Positions 9,375-17,470 of a stretch of 64,000 bases of DNA are shown here, piece after piece (within the stretch, counting starts at the first letter, position 1; each line of letters begins with the position of its first letter). This stretch comes from Sphingobacterium hungaricum (GTDB lineage Bacteria > Bacteroidota > Bacteroidia > Sphingobacteriales > Sphingobacteriaceae). Where the stretch lies: contig NZ_MU158698.1 of the NCBI RefSeq assembly GCF_015210005.1, forward strand, positions 2,683,654 to 2,747,653, read 5' to 3'. Position numbers and translations under genes: made by a program. Under the pieces are notes generated by a model. It searched no databases, was not told the DNA's origin, and was given only the letters and a program-made list of their open reading frames with translations.

Positions 9375-9740
9375 TCACTGCTGTGGATATTCCCATATGT
9401 TAGTCCATTCGTCCAAGGTATTCAAAACTTTTAAGAGATCTGAACCTTTGTTCGTAATAGAATAAGCGATCTGTACCGGAGTAGTACTGCGAATCTGCTC
9501 TTTAACGATCAATCCCTTTTTTACTAAATCCTCTATCCTTGAGGCAAGCATCTGTTCAGAAATACCCGGAATTTTGTTTTTAAGCGTGGAAAACTGATCG
9601 CATCCCAGAGAGATCTCATACAAGGCTGTCATAAGCCACCGCTTTCCTATGAACGACAAGGTGTCGTTAACACTACAGCTATCGGATAGCTTTCTTTTAT
9701 TTTCCTGATAAGTAGAGGTTTTCTTTAGCATATTTGTCAT
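9375..9740 (-). CDS. HxlR-family transcriptional regulator
   Basis: A 121-residue winged-helix protein with the HxlR pattern: a cysteine near residue 22, FIGKRWLMTALYEIS, FSTLKNKIPGISEQMLASRIEDL, and a wing region ending in YSITNKGSDLL. Members bind DNA as dimers and often sense reactive electrophiles or redox stress through the N-terminal cysteine. It is divergent from the VOC gene at 9821. The 80-base gap holds a clear promoter for the VOC gene with an inverted repeat inside its spacer, so autoregulation and control of the VOC gene is the natural reading. Confidence 0.9.
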   Translation of the reverse strand: MTNMLKKTSTYQENKRKLSDSCSVNDTLSFIGKRWLMTALYEISLGCDQFSTLKNKIPGISEQMLASRIEDLVKKGLIVKEQIRSTTPVQIAYSITNKGSDLLKVLNTLDEWTNIWEYPQQ

Positions 9741-9766
9741 TTCGTAACTAATAAAAAACTGAGTTA

Positions 9767-9797
9767 TTGCATACCCAAAACCATTGGGATACCTTTG
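9767..9797 (+). promoter_or_regulatory. promoter with HxlR operator candidate
   Basis: A TTG at 9767-9769 and TAccTTTG at 9790-9797 are separated by 20 bases, matching the Bacteroidota sigma consensus. Inside the spacer lies the inverted repeat cccaa (9774-9778), aacca, ttggg (9784-9788), with imperfectly matching ends. A dimer bound there would block the promoter. It serves the VOC gene; the HxlR gene reads away on the other strand. Confidence 0.65.
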
Positions 9798-9820
9798 TTA
9801 CAAAGTTAAACAAATAGAAT

Positions 9821-10180
9821 ATGGAAATTAAAACCGTTGTTTTGCCGATAGTTATAGAGAATTTTGAAAGCACAGTCGAGTTCTATAAAAAAATTACCGG
9901 TCAGGGGGTGAGTATTACAGCTTCCCACGATGGCTACCAATTGAAAATGGTTGACCGCTTTGTAATTCTCGGATCGGTTACTGGTCCCGAAGCGTTGGAA
10001 ATACCTCGCCTAGTAGATGCTATCTTCGTTGTAGATGACCTTGGGGCTTATTGGGAAATTCTTGAAAAGGATTCTAAGAGAGTAATTATTCCCGTTAACA
10101 GAGTAAGTACAGGCATTCGCTTTATAGTAGAGCAAAATGATGGAAAAGTGATTGAATACCTTCAGCTTGACGAAGGATAG
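9821..10180 (+). CDS. VOC/glyoxalase-like protein
   Basis: The 119-residue protein resembles one vicinal-oxygen-chelate unit: two beta-alpha-beta-beta-beta modules, with KTVVLPIVIENFESTVEFYKKI at the start and FIVEQNDGKVIEYLQL at the end. VOC proteins bind a metal for glyoxalase, dioxygenase or antibiotic-sequestering roles. The usual first metal ligand (a His or Gln in strand 1) is not obvious here, so binding without catalysis is possible. It is divergent from an HxlR regulator and has its own promoter, which suggests induction by a small reactive compound. Confidence 0.75.
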   Translation: MEIKTVVLPIVIENFESTVEFYKKITGQGVSITASHDGYQLKMVDRFVILGSVTGPEALEIPRLVDAIFVVDDLGAYWEILEKDSKRVIIPVNRVSTGIRFIVEQNDGKVIEYLQLDEG

Positions 10181-10267
10181 CGCTTTCGATAACAGTATTC
10201 ACAGTCGAAGAAGAGCATCATAACTGCCAGACCGCAATTCTTCTATAGAAGTAATTGCAAGAATATA

Positions 10268-10295
10268 AAGTGTCCAGACGCCAATAGGGGCACTT
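10268..10295 (+). terminator. possible hairpin after VOC gene
   Basis: The arms aagtgtcc (10268-10275) and gggcactt (10288-10295) pair over 8 bp with one G-U. They lie about 90 bases after the VOC stop codon and have no T-run, so termination is only possible. Confidence 0.3.
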
Positions 10296-10360
10296 GTCAG
10301 AAAGATATTATTACTAGGTGACGAATAATTATTATAAGATGCCAAATAGTAGAAAAATAG

Positions 10361-10711
10361 TTATTTCCCGATTATTTCTTTTCGGTGCTCAGCACCCCAA
10401 TCGGTAAGATCCCTAATTACGGACTGCAACTTTTGACCGTATTCAGTTAATTCATATTGAACAGTGATAGGATGTGTATCTAAAACGGTTCTCCTAATAA
10501 GTTTATTTATTTCTAGGTCTTTTAGCTCCTTGCTTAACATTTTGTTTGAGATTCCGTTCAGGTCTTTTAGGATTTCCGAAAACCGTCTTTTATGATAATA
10601 ACAGAGGGAGGCAACAATAGATATTTTCCATTTGCCATTAAGCACATCCATTGCATCGTGGACTGCCATAATGTTCTTCTTACATTCTTTTTGGAATTTA
10701 TCGTCTGCCAT
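10361..10711 (-). CDS. HxlR-family transcriptional regulator
   Basis: A 116-residue HxlR-type winged helix: ECKKNIMAVHDAMDVLNGKWKISIVASL, then FSEILKDLNGISNKMLSKELKDLE, then a wing with RTVLDTHPITVQYELTEYG. The N-terminal cysteine (residue 10) is the position that senses redox or electrophile stress in characterised relatives. It is divergent from the nitroreductase gene. The shared gap has three copies of AAGTTAC next to the regulator start and a 9-bp inverted repeat, the expected sites for a regulator of this pair. Confidence 0.9.
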   Translation of the reverse strand: MADDKFQKECKKNIMAVHDAMDVLNGKWKISIVASLCYYHKRRFSEILKDLNGISNKMLSKELKDLEINKLIRRTVLDTHPITVQYELTEYGQKLQSVIRDLTDWGAEHRKEIIGK

Positions 10712-10769
10712 AAGTTACAAAGTTACTCAAAAGTTACTGTTACTTTTATATACTTAGTGTTAAAAGTAA
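10712..10769. promoter_or_regulatory. repeated operator-like sites, HxlR/nitroreductase gap
   Basis: Three direct copies of AAGTTAC begin at 10712, 10720 and 10731. They are followed by a perfect inverted repeat, ttactttta (10740-10748) and taaaagtaa (10761-10769), with a 12-base spacer. The block fills the gap between two divergent starts. I infer binding sites for the HxlR protein encoded at 10361-10711. No perfect TAnnTTTG box was found here. Confidence 0.5.
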
Positions 10770-10798
10770 ACATTTAAATTTTAATTTTAGGGCTTTAA

Positions 10799-11515
10799 AT
10801 GATTAAAACTTATGATATGGCTTTAATAGACGACTTGAATTGGCGTTATGCTACAAAGAAGATGAACGGACAGGTGGTTCCGCAGGAAAAACTGGAATAT
10901 ATTTTGGAAGCTGCAAGGTTAGCACCGTCTTCTTCTGGCTTGCAACAGTATAAAATCATTGTAATATCTGATAAGACTCTTTTGGAAAAAATCAAAGGAT
11001 TTTCATATCATCAAAGCCAGATTACAGACTGTTCGCATCTTTTGATCTGGGTAGCATGGGACGGATACACAGATGAGCGGATTTCCAGTGTATTTAACGA
11101 TATGATGGATGAGCGGAATTTACCTCATAGCACGATGGATTCGTACAGAAAAACCATTCTAAACCTTTATGAAGAAGCAGGACAAGAATGGCAGGCCCAT
11201 CATGCCTCAAAACAAAGTTATATCTCTTTTGCTATGGCGATTGCTGCAGCGGCGGAACAAAAGGTTGACGCTACTCCAATGGAAGGATTTATTGCCGAAA
11301 AATTAGATGACCTTTTAAAGTTAAAAGAAACTGGATATAAAACTACTGTGATTTTGCCTTTGGGATTTCGTGAAACGGAGAATGATTGGTTAGTCAATAT
11401 GAAGAAATTCCGTATTCCGAAAGATAAATTTATCATGGAAATGACCATGGAAGATGCAGCGGATATTGCTGGACAACCAATGGAGCAAACGCTTGACGAT
11501 TTTACTCAAAAATAA
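10799..11515 (+). CDS. NAD(P)H-dependent nitroreductase family protein
   Basis: The 238-residue protein has the nitroreductase fold signatures: RYATKKMNGQVVPQEKLEYILEAARLAPSS near the N-terminus (FMN phosphate binding), LQQYKIIVIS, and a C-terminal KTTVILPLGFRETENDW strand-turn. Members bind FMN and reduce nitroaromatics, quinones or enoates with NAD(P)H in the cytoplasm. Length and order are like NfsB-type enzymes. Met7 (MALIDDLNWRYA) is an alternative start. HxlR regulators commonly sit beside such genes and induce them under electrophile or quinone stress; the divergent layout here fits. Confidence 0.88.
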   Translation: MIKTYDMALIDDLNWRYATKKMNGQVVPQEKLEYILEAARLAPSSSGLQQYKIIVISDKTLLEKIKGFSYHQSQITDCSHLLIWVAWDGYTDERISSVFNDMMDERNLPHSTMDSYRKTILNLYEEAGQEWQAHHASKQSYISFAMAIAAAAEQKVDATPMEGFIAEKLDDLLKLKETGYKTTVILPLGFRETENDWLVNMKKFRIPKDKFIMEMTMEDAADIAGQPMEQTLDDFTQK

Positions 11516-11528
11516 TCGAATAGCTTTT

Positions 11529-11566
11529 AACAGGCTTGGCAATTTCGCAAGCCTAGCCTGTTTTCA
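11529..11566 (+). terminator. terminator-like hairpin after nitroreductase
   Basis: The arms aacaggct (11529-11536) and agcctgtt (11555-11562) form a perfect 8-bp stem 13 bases after the stop codon. A short T-run begins inside the second arm. An alternative inner stem (ggctt/aagcc) is also possible. Likely a Rho-independent terminator. Confidence 0.6.
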
Positions 11567-11825
11567 AGATTTGAATACACCCCAACGATTAACCCTTCTG
11601 CAGAAAATTAATTATAACAGCCACCCGCTCAAAGCCTGGATTGCATCGGAAAGAAAATCCTGTTCCATACTGTCAATTCCGCAGGATACATCTTTGGAAA
11701 AACTACACCCCATCAAAAACTGTCTGAGCAAAAGATGCTTCTATGCAACAAGAAAGCAAGGAGTAATTGCATTAAAACTTTTCCAGGTGATTTCATCGAT
11801 AATAATTTTTCTTTTTAAATATCCC
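11567..11825. other. intergenic, no supported gene
   Basis: Between the nitroreductase terminator and the stop codon of the UspA gene I see no supported gene. A rightward frame is open through this stretch, but its composition is not protein-like and it runs antisense into the UspA gene. Confidence 0.6.
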
Positions 11826-12665
11826 TCATTCCCTTTCTTTGAGAAGTAGCAATGGCACCTCCGTCTTACCCAACAATCGCTTGCTCACACTACGTCGGAA
11901 CAGCCCTTCGAAAAAGCCATAGGTCTTCGGCACGGTAATCACTAGGCCTGCTTCCTCATCCTCTGCAAAGTCCGCAATCTCCTCAGCGATGTCCTCACCC
12001 TGTTCATAATGGTACGAAGGTCCGAAGCCATCCAACAATTCATGCATCTTATATTGCTCGGGGATCATATCGGGATCAAACCGCCGGCCTTCCAGCGCTA
12101 CGTTCAGCACCAACAGCTTCGCACCCAATTTTTCCAGCCACCAGCCGATTTCCGAGACCGGTGTACTCCTGGTCACCTGGTTCAGGTCACAGGCGAACAC
12201 AATTTTATCGATCGAACCCAATTCTGCCTCCTTCGGAACGATAAGCAAAGGTACCGGACAGGATGAAGCCAAACCGACAGTATTGCTCCCTACAAAAAAC
12301 TTTTCCAGACCACTTTTTCCAGTTGTCCCCACCACCACCAGGCCTGCCCGCCATTGTTCGGCAAGCTGCTCCACCCCAAGCTCCAATGACAACCCATTAG
12401 CCACCAGCTCAATCGCAATCTTAGGATCATCTCCCAATACTAACCCGATTTCCCTTTCCACAATCTCAAGCGCCAATAGGCTTCCTTCATGCGCCAGGGT
12501 TGTATCCGTCTCTGCCACTGGAACATCCGTAACTGCTGGAGCATTGTCATACGAATGGTAAAGCACAATTCGCAAAACTCCAATTGATTTTGCCAATCCT
12601 GCAGCATATCGGGCAGCATTTATCGCTGCTTCCGAAAAGTCTGTCGTAATAATGATTGTATTCAT
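11826..12665 (-). CDS. universal stress protein, tandem UspA domains
   Basis: The 279-residue protein has two UspA domains. The first (1-143) starts MNTIIITTDFSEAAINAARYA and carries the ATP-binding loop GTTGKSGLEKFFVGSNTVG. The second (about 150-279) is less conserved and ends TEVPLLLLKE. Tandem UspA proteins of about 280 residues are common in Bacteroidota and act in the cytoplasm in stress or starvation signalling. The GC content is clearly above that of the surrounding genes, which suggests resident chromosome. The lipoprotein gene ends 13 bases upstream on the same strand, so the two may be co-transcribed. Confidence 0.92.
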   Translation of the reverse strand: MNTIIITTDFSEAAINAARYAAGLAKSIGVLRIVLYHSYDNAPAVTDVPVAETDTTLAHEGSLLALEIVEREIGLVLGDDPKIAIELVANGLSLELGVEQLAEQWRAGLVVVGTTGKSGLEKFFVGSNTVGLASSCPVPLLIVPKEAELGSIDKIVFACDLNQVTRSTPVSEIGWWLEKLGAKLLVLNVALEGRRFDPDMIPEQYKMHELLDGFGPSYHYEQGEDIAEEIADFAEDEEAGLVITVPKTYGFFEGLFRRSVSKRLLGKTEVPLLLLKERE

Positions 12666-12678
12666 ATTCGTTCTGGTT

Positions 12679-13299
12679 TTACTGTATGGTTTCTTTTAAG
12701 ACCTCTTCCCTGAGCACCGTCAGGTCAATCTGATTAGCATTAAGGCCATGGCACAGCTCGATCCAGATATTTTCATTTGGTGTACGGATCAGGAATTGTT
12801 TGTATTTATAGGGGCTTGGATCGTACATGTCTGATACGTAGGCAGGCTTTTCCTTTTCGATCAGATCCGAAGCCGTTGAGGGAAGCCCTCCCGAATAAAC
12901 CTCGACTCCTCCCAAATTTTCAATAGCCTTTTTGTATTCGTTGACTACATAAGTGTCTTCGAAAACATCGCCCTCTTGGTAGACAGCCGTATGAAAATAT
13001 TTGCCACTAATTTTCTGTATCAGGCTATCCTTGTGGAAAAAATATTTCTCCTCCAAGGTTTTTTCCTTGTCGTCCCCGTGTCGGTATCCCGACGGAGCAG
13101 ACAAATACGGAAAATCTCCAACCTCCTGCTGGGACACAAGAACCTGATCAAGATTAAAATCAGAATGGCCTTTAAGTTCAGCTTTAACTTGCGATGTATC
13201 TGCACGTCCACTACCGCACTCATCCTTGCTGTTAGTTTTTTGATTACATGAACTTAAGCCGATCACTACGGCCACAAAAGGTATAAAATATGTTTTCAT
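12679..13299 (-). CDS. lipoprotein, unknown function
   Basis: The 206-residue product starts with a lipoprotein signal (MKTYFIPFVAVVIGLSSC, Cys18), so it should be lipid-anchored in the envelope. The mature part is soluble. Its DPSPYKYKQFLIRTPNENIWIELCHG segment near the C-terminus resembles domains seen next to OmpA-type proteins in Bacteroidota. No OmpA domain is present, so it is either a stand-alone version or a shortened relative. It lies 13 bases upstream of the UspA gene on the same strand, possibly in one transcript. Function not assigned. Confidence 0.75.
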   Translation of the reverse strand: MKTYFIPFVAVVIGLSSCNQKTNSKDECGSGRADTSQVKAELKGHSDFNLDQVLVSQQEVGDFPYLSAPSGYRHGDDKEKTLEEKYFFHKDSLIQKISGKYFHTAVYQEGDVFEDTYVVNEYKKAIENLGGVEVYSGGLPSTASDLIEKEKPAYVSDMYDPSPYKYKQFLIRTPNENIWIELCHGLNANQIDLTVLREEVLKETIQ

Positions 13300-13514
13300 T
13301 TAAGAGGGTTTAACTCAATAAACATAAATATATAATGTTACAAAAGTGTTTACAAACTATTAATTGTACGTTAAGCCAACCGACAACATACTATGAACAA
13401 GAAAAATTTCATTATATAAACTCTATATACCCTCTGGCTTGAGAACCTTGAGAGTTTATTCATTGCCCCACCAAGATTGAATCTTGAATATGGTAACACA
13501 ACCACATTCCTGCG

Positions 13515-13937
13515 TTGCCTTGTACGCATTTTGAAGACCAAAACGAAAAACCGAGGGGTTTCGACTACCCTGAAACCCCAATCTCAATAGGCGAACATAT
13601 AAGAAAGAAGCGTATGGATTTAAAGTTGCTCCAGAAGGATGTAGCGAAAATCTGTAGGGTTACAGAAGACTGTGTTACCAATTGGGAAAGAAATAGGTGC
13701 GAGCCACAAATCCAATACTTTCCTCGAATAGTTAATTTTTTAGGTTATTGTCCGCTTGAATTTGATGAAGCAAGACTTTCACGAAGAATAAAAGCTTATA
13801 GATGGAGAAACGGATTTAGCAATAAGAAACTGGGAAAACTTCTTAATGTTGATGGCTCTACTATCCTTGCATGGGAAAACGAAACGAGCATTCCTAGACA
13901 GGAATATTTACTTCAACTAGAAATGTTGTTAAAATGA
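13515..13937 (+). CDS. XRE-type regulator with two HTH units
   Basis: The 140-residue protein contains two helix-turn-helix segments: IGEHIRKKRMDLKLLQKDVAKICRVTEDCVTNWERNR (about 25-62) and LSRRIKAYRWRNGFSNKKLGKLLNVDGSTILAWENE (about 88-123). Each ends with the W-E-N/R pattern typical of XRE proteins. A single chain with two such units could bind a tandem half-site as a monomer. There is no effector domain. Neighbouring genes read the other way, so its targets are unknown. Confidence 0.8.
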   Translation: MPCTHFEDQNEKPRGFDYPETPISIGEHIRKKRMDLKLLQKDVAKICRVTEDCVTNWERNRCEPQIQYFPRIVNFLGYCPLEFDEARLSRRIKAYRWRNGFSNKKLGKLLNVDGSTILAWENETSIPRQEYLLQLEMLLK

Positions 13938-13989
13938 AAGCGCAGCACAACGACTCGCGCATCCTTCTAATAACTTGCGCTTCTTTTTT
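13938..13989 (+). terminator. terminator-like stem with T7 run
   Basis: The arms aagcgca (13938-13944) and tgcgctt (13976-13982) pair perfectly across a long loop and are followed by a run of seven T. It starts just after the stop codon of the double-HTH gene. Confidence 0.5.
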
Positions 13990-14120
13990 TATAACCCGTT
14001 GTCGTTCGTCACGAAAGCAAAGGCTTCAGTAGTAACTTCAATTACGCCGAATGGGATGGACAGGATGTTCGACTTTATAAGTAGAACAGCTTTGTCTCCA
14101 TTTTTTATCTTCCAGTAAAG

Positions 14121-14630
14121 CTAGGGAGATTGTTCATTTTCGAATATCGTTTTCCGCCTTGAAAAGGTCACTTCGCTTATATGTGAAAGTGGAGAATTCG
14201 GCTTGCAAACCAAAGGAGTATCCTCAATCACTTGACCGAATATTTGTAACAAGTTACGAAATGTTGAATTGCCGGGATGGATTTTCGATTTGATACCTAC
14301 CGCATTCAGGAAATCGGATAACTCTTCTTGTAAAGAGGTAACAAACGATAGCTTTTTTTTAAGTAGGGGATATTGGGCTATGTGATATTCGCCATGGGTT
14401 TCGGCATCAACAAGAAAATCGTTCAGTTCTCGGAGGAAACCTTGTACAGTTTTGTTGTCCAGCTGGCTGTATAGCGTCCAGTTGGCACACATACGCAAGT
14501 TCCAATAACCCTCGATTCGATGCTGTTCAATGTGCTTTCTAATTTGTGCGAGCATATATATGCATTCGGCTTCTGACTCAACCCCTTTGGTTACTAGCAT
14601 TGAAATCTTTTCTATAACGCTTTCTTTCAT
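14121..14630 (-). CDS. hypothetical protein
   Basis: A 169-residue soluble, helix-rich protein that I do not recognise. Features include IEKISMLVTKGVESEAECIYMLAQIRKHIEQH at the start and a central LRELNDFLVDAETHGEYHIAQYPLLKKKL. No signal peptide, metal site or nucleotide motif is seen. It stands alone between the double-HTH gene (convergent) and the AraC region. Codon use looks like its neighbours, which supports a real gene. Confidence 0.6.
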   Translation of the reverse strand: MKESVIEKISMLVTKGVESEAECIYMLAQIRKHIEQHRIEGYWNLRMCANWTLYSQLDNKTVQGFLRELNDFLVDAETHGEYHIAQYPLLKKKLSFVTSLQEELSDFLNAVGIKSKIHPGNSTFRNLLQIFGQVIEDTPLVCKPNSPLSHISEVTFSRRKTIFENEQSP

Positions 14631-14828
14631 CTTGCTTTATATAAGGTTGTTGTAAAAGATATCAGATAGAACGGACTACAAATTCATAGAGGAATTAGCC
14701 CTTCCTATTTCTTTTCCAAGTTCAACATGGCAGGTAACGGTATGAGGCATTCAAAATAAAAAGTCGAGATGTTATCAGTATCATTGATTTTTCACTGCCT
14801 TACTTGACCAAGCCCAAATGAGAGACAA

Positions 14829-15001
14829 TTAAGACTTTGGTGATTGTTCTTTTAAATAAGCCTTAAGAACCTCATCCTCAAGTGACAATAATTCACGGGC
14901 CCTGATGACATATCCCAAATTCAAAGTTATCTTCATCTTAAGTTTTGTAGTGGGACGATCTAACTCCCCATAGGTTTCTGATAATGGTCCAGCAGCGGCC
15001 G
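14829..15001 (-). pseudogene. open-frame fragment, possible gene remnant
   Basis: Reading leftward from about 15001, an open frame without a good start gives AAAGPLSETYGELDRPTTKL, then a 36-residue stretch containing LNLGYVIRARELLSLEDE, and stops at 14829-14831. The composition is protein-like, but there is no usable Met near the start and no matching upstream part. The AraC stop codon lies directly upstream. I read it as the tail of a lost gene; the family is unknown. The rest of the 14631-15004 gap shows nothing. Confidence 0.35.
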
Positions 15002-15004
15002 TTC

Positions 15005-15784
15005 TTATTTGGTTTTAAATTCAGTAGGTCTCATATTAGTTAGTTGCTGAAAATTATTGCTAAACGCAGATATATTTGAATATCCTATTTCATAAGCTAT
15101 CTCCGTCATGTTCAAATCTGTATCATTAATCAATTCCATTGCTCTAATAATACGAAGCATTTTTAAGTATTGAACAAAAGTGATATGCAATTTCGTTTGG
15201 AATAATCTGGTCAAACTTCTTACACTCATTCCCGATTGCTGAGCAATACTATCTAAACTTAGATTTTCATTTAATCGATTTCTAAAACCGTCGATTATGG
15301 CATTGAGCCTTTTATCGTCAGTTATAGGAAGTTGAATGGAGAATTTTTCGAGGTTTTCCTTTGATAATACGCCTTTAATTGTAGTTAAAAACTCAAATTC
15401 CCATGAACGTTTAAAATAATCACCTTGCCATTTCTCGCTAAATGAGAGCATTTCTGCCAGAAGCTTACTAACAGGATAAATACCCAGTTCATCATAAAAA
15501 CTATCTGCTTTTCCATCTGGAAAATAAATATTTATAATGTATAAATCCTGTGTATTAAACATCAGATTGTGAGGGTAGTTTTTGGGTATCCATATATAAT
15601 GATTAGACGGAATATAGAAATCTTTTGTTTCTGTTTGTAAATAAGCAATTCCTCCATAGACCAATAACAACTGAGCCTTATCATGCTGATGAGCAGGCAA
15701 ACGCTGTTCCGTCTGCTGTCGCATCACAAGGATTGAATCGGGATTTTTATCTACACTATTTATTAATTGGCTAAGGATTCCCAT
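15005..15784 (-). CDS. AraC-family transcriptional regulator
   Basis: The 259-residue protein has an N-terminal cupin-like sensor (AHQHDKAQLLLVYGG, then IPSNHYIWIPKNYPHNL) and a C-terminal AraC DNA-binding domain (about 160-257). That domain has two HTH units (LSLDSIAQQSGMSVRSLTRLF and NMTEIAYEIGYSNISAFSNNF) and ends MRPTEFK. Regulators of this shape usually bind a small hydrophobic or aromatic ligand and activate nearby transport genes. It is divergent from the four-gene efflux operon beginning at 15876, so it is probably its ligand-responsive regulator. Confidence 0.9.
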   Translation of the reverse strand: MGILSQLINSVDKNPDSILVMRQQTEQRLPAHQHDKAQLLLVYGGIAYLQTETKDFYIPSNHYIWIPKNYPHNLMFNTQDLYIINIYFPDGKADSFYDELGIYPVSKLLAEMLSFSEKWQGDYFKRSWEFEFLTTIKGVLSKENLEKFSIQLPITDDKRLNAIIDGFRNRLNENLSLDSIAQQSGMSVRSLTRLFQTKLHITFVQYLKMLRIIRAMELINDTDLNMTEIAYEIGYSNISAFSNNFQQLTNMRPTEFKTK

Positions 15785-15843
15785 GTGGCCAAATATAGTA
15801 AATATTAGGCTAATTATATAAAAGCATAGATTGCTGCGATGGA

Positions 15844-15851
15844 TAATTTTG
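15844..15851 (+). promoter_or_regulatory. TAnnTTTG box before efflux operon
   Basis: TAatTTTG at 15844-15851 matches the Bacteroidota -7 element 25 bases before the first gene of the efflux operon. No TTG stands at the right distance upstream, which would suit a promoter that needs the divergent AraC protein for activation. Confidence 0.4.
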
Positions 15852-15875
15852 CTGTTTTAATAATAGTAAAAAATT

Positions 15876-16139
15876 ATGAAACGTAAAATCATAAAACCCG
15901 ACAAAGATTTTGAACTTGAAATACAAGGCAAAAAATCTCAACATAAATTACTTCGTACAGATGAAGAAATTGATAAAGCAAAAATCTACGGGTTGGCTTA
16001 TGCCTATTCCAGTCCCTTTATGCCAACGGTCGATTTAAGCTTTGCTTTTGATGAGTTGAAAAATATGCTAAAACAATGGTTAGCAAAGAAAAATAAAGAA
16101 CCAATCATTTATAAAAGCAAAACTAATGAAACAATATAA
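15876..16139 (+). CDS. small hypothetical protein of efflux operon
   Basis: An 87-residue charged protein without signal or membrane segment. It has a basic N-terminus (MKRKIIKPDKDFELEIQGKK), a middle AKIYGLAYAYSSPFMPTVDLSFAFDEL, and a helical lysine-rich end. Its last 14 bases overlap the start of the TolC-like gene, so the two are probably translationally coupled. I do not recognise the family. As the first gene after the AraC-controlled gap it may help assembly or regulation of the pump. Confidence 0.6.
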   Translation: MKRKIIKPDKDFELEIQGKKSQHKLLRTDEEIDKAKIYGLAYAYSSPFMPTVDLSFAFDELKNMLKQWLAKKNKEPIIYKSKTNETI

Positions 16140-17460
16140 AACAGTTACGATTTTGGGCATACTGTTGCTGTTATTTGAACAATCCATTTATGCTCAGCAT
16201 GCAGAAAACGTCCACCCCTTAAGTTTGGAAGAAATATGGAAAGTTGCAGAAAAGAACAATCGACAGCTTAAACTATCCGACCTAAATCTTCAGCAAAGTA
16301 AAATAGAAATATTGGAAGCCAAAGACCGTTTGTTGCCTGAACTTTCAGTAGGTGGAGACGTAAAACTCAATTCCAAATTTCTGATTTACGACAATGGATT
16401 ATTTTCTTCTCCACAGGATGTGCCTGTAAAAGGCTATGGGTACGGAGTAGGTTACAACTTGAACTTTAATCTTTACAACGGTGGTAAAGACAAAAGAAAC
16501 ATTGCCATGAAAAAGGAAGAAGAGACACGAAAACAACATGAAGTTGATCTGCAAAAGCATAGTGTAAAATATAATGTCGCAGTTGCTTATTTTGATTTGT
16601 ATAAGTTCTTGCATTTCTATGATTTTCTAAATGCAGAGATTGAAGCAGAAAAAAAGCAATTGAGATTGATAGAAAGTCTGCATAAAAACGGCACCGTATT
16701 AAAGAGTGATGTACTGAGAACCTCTGTGAAATTGTCTCAACTGGAACTAAGTCTTTCCGATGTTACAAAGAAGATTGAATTAGCTAAACAACGGCTCAAT
16801 ATACTGATGGGACGTGAAAATGATATGAAGCTAGCGATCAAATACGAAGATGCAATTGAATTAAACGCTATCACAGATGGTGACTACAATGACTATGTAG
16901 ACATTGCTTTCAACAAATCTCCTGAATACAAAATTGCTGCTAGTGACATCAAATGGAGCGAACTGAATGTAAAACAAGTGAAATCTACGCTATTGCCCAA
17001 AGTTGCTTTGTACGCTAACTATAATTACAACTATCCACAGATTTCCTTTTATCCGTATTCAAATGACTTGTGGGGATTTGGTCAGACAGGAATTAAAGTA
17101 CAATATTCGATTGATAATTTGTACAAAAGTAAACATACTATTGCTCGTGCCCAGGTTGTCAGCAATCAGGCTAAAGAAAAAGCAGAAATGAAGAAGGACG
17201 AAATCTCTCTTCAGGTAAAAGAAGCTTATTTACAGCAAAAACAGGCTCTGGAGAGCGTGGAAACGGCAGAACAAAATATCGTTAAAACCACCGAAACCGT
17301 TCGTGTTATCAAAAGTAGCTACCTAAATCAGGAATCGCTACTAACCGACCTTTTGGAAGCAGAAAACGCTTTATTGGAAGCAAAATTCAATCTGACAACA
17401 GCACAGACAAGCGTAAAAGTAAGCCATATCAGACTTTTGGCAATCATAGGAATTCTTTAG
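16126..17460 (+). CDS. TolC-family outer membrane efflux protein
   Basis: The 444-residue protein has a signal peptide (LGILLLLFEQSIYAQ) and two OEP repeats. Typical features are PLSLEEIWKVAEKNNRQLKLSDLNLQQSKIEI at the start of repeat one, YNLNFNLYNGGKDKRN for the beta-barrel turn, and a second repeat with SPEYKIAASDIKWSELNVKQVKSTLLP. It forms the trimeric outer-membrane and periplasmic channel that docks on an HlyD adaptor. The operon order TolC-HlyD-MFS marks it as the exit duct of a one-step drug pump. Confidence 0.92.
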   Translation: MKQYKTVTILGILLLLFEQSIYAQHAENVHPLSLEEIWKVAEKNNRQLKLSDLNLQQSKIEILEAKDRLLPELSVGGDVKLNSKFLIYDNGLFSSPQDVPVKGYGYGVGYNLNFNLYNGGKDKRNIAMKKEEETRKQHEVDLQKHSVKYNVAVAYFDLYKFLHFYDFLNAEIEAEKKQLRLIESLHKNGTVLKSDVLRTSVKLSQLELSLSDVTKKIELAKQRLNILMGRENDMKLAIKYEDAIELNAITDGDYNDYVDIAFNKSPEYKIAASDIKWSELNVKQVKSTLLPKVALYANYNYNYPQISFYPYSNDLWGFGQTGIKVQYSIDNLYKSKHTIARAQVVSNQAKEKAEMKKDEISLQVKEAYLQQKQALESVETAEQNIVKTTETVRVIKSSYLNQESLLTDLLEAENALLEAKFNLTTAQTSVKVSHIRLLAIIGIL

Positions 17461-17470
17461 TACAAATATT

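Noticed and set aside
11454..11849. 131-codon rightward frame after the nitroreductase
   Set aside because: It starts inside the nitroreductase gene, crosses a terminator hairpin, runs antisense into the UspA gene and has no protein-like composition.
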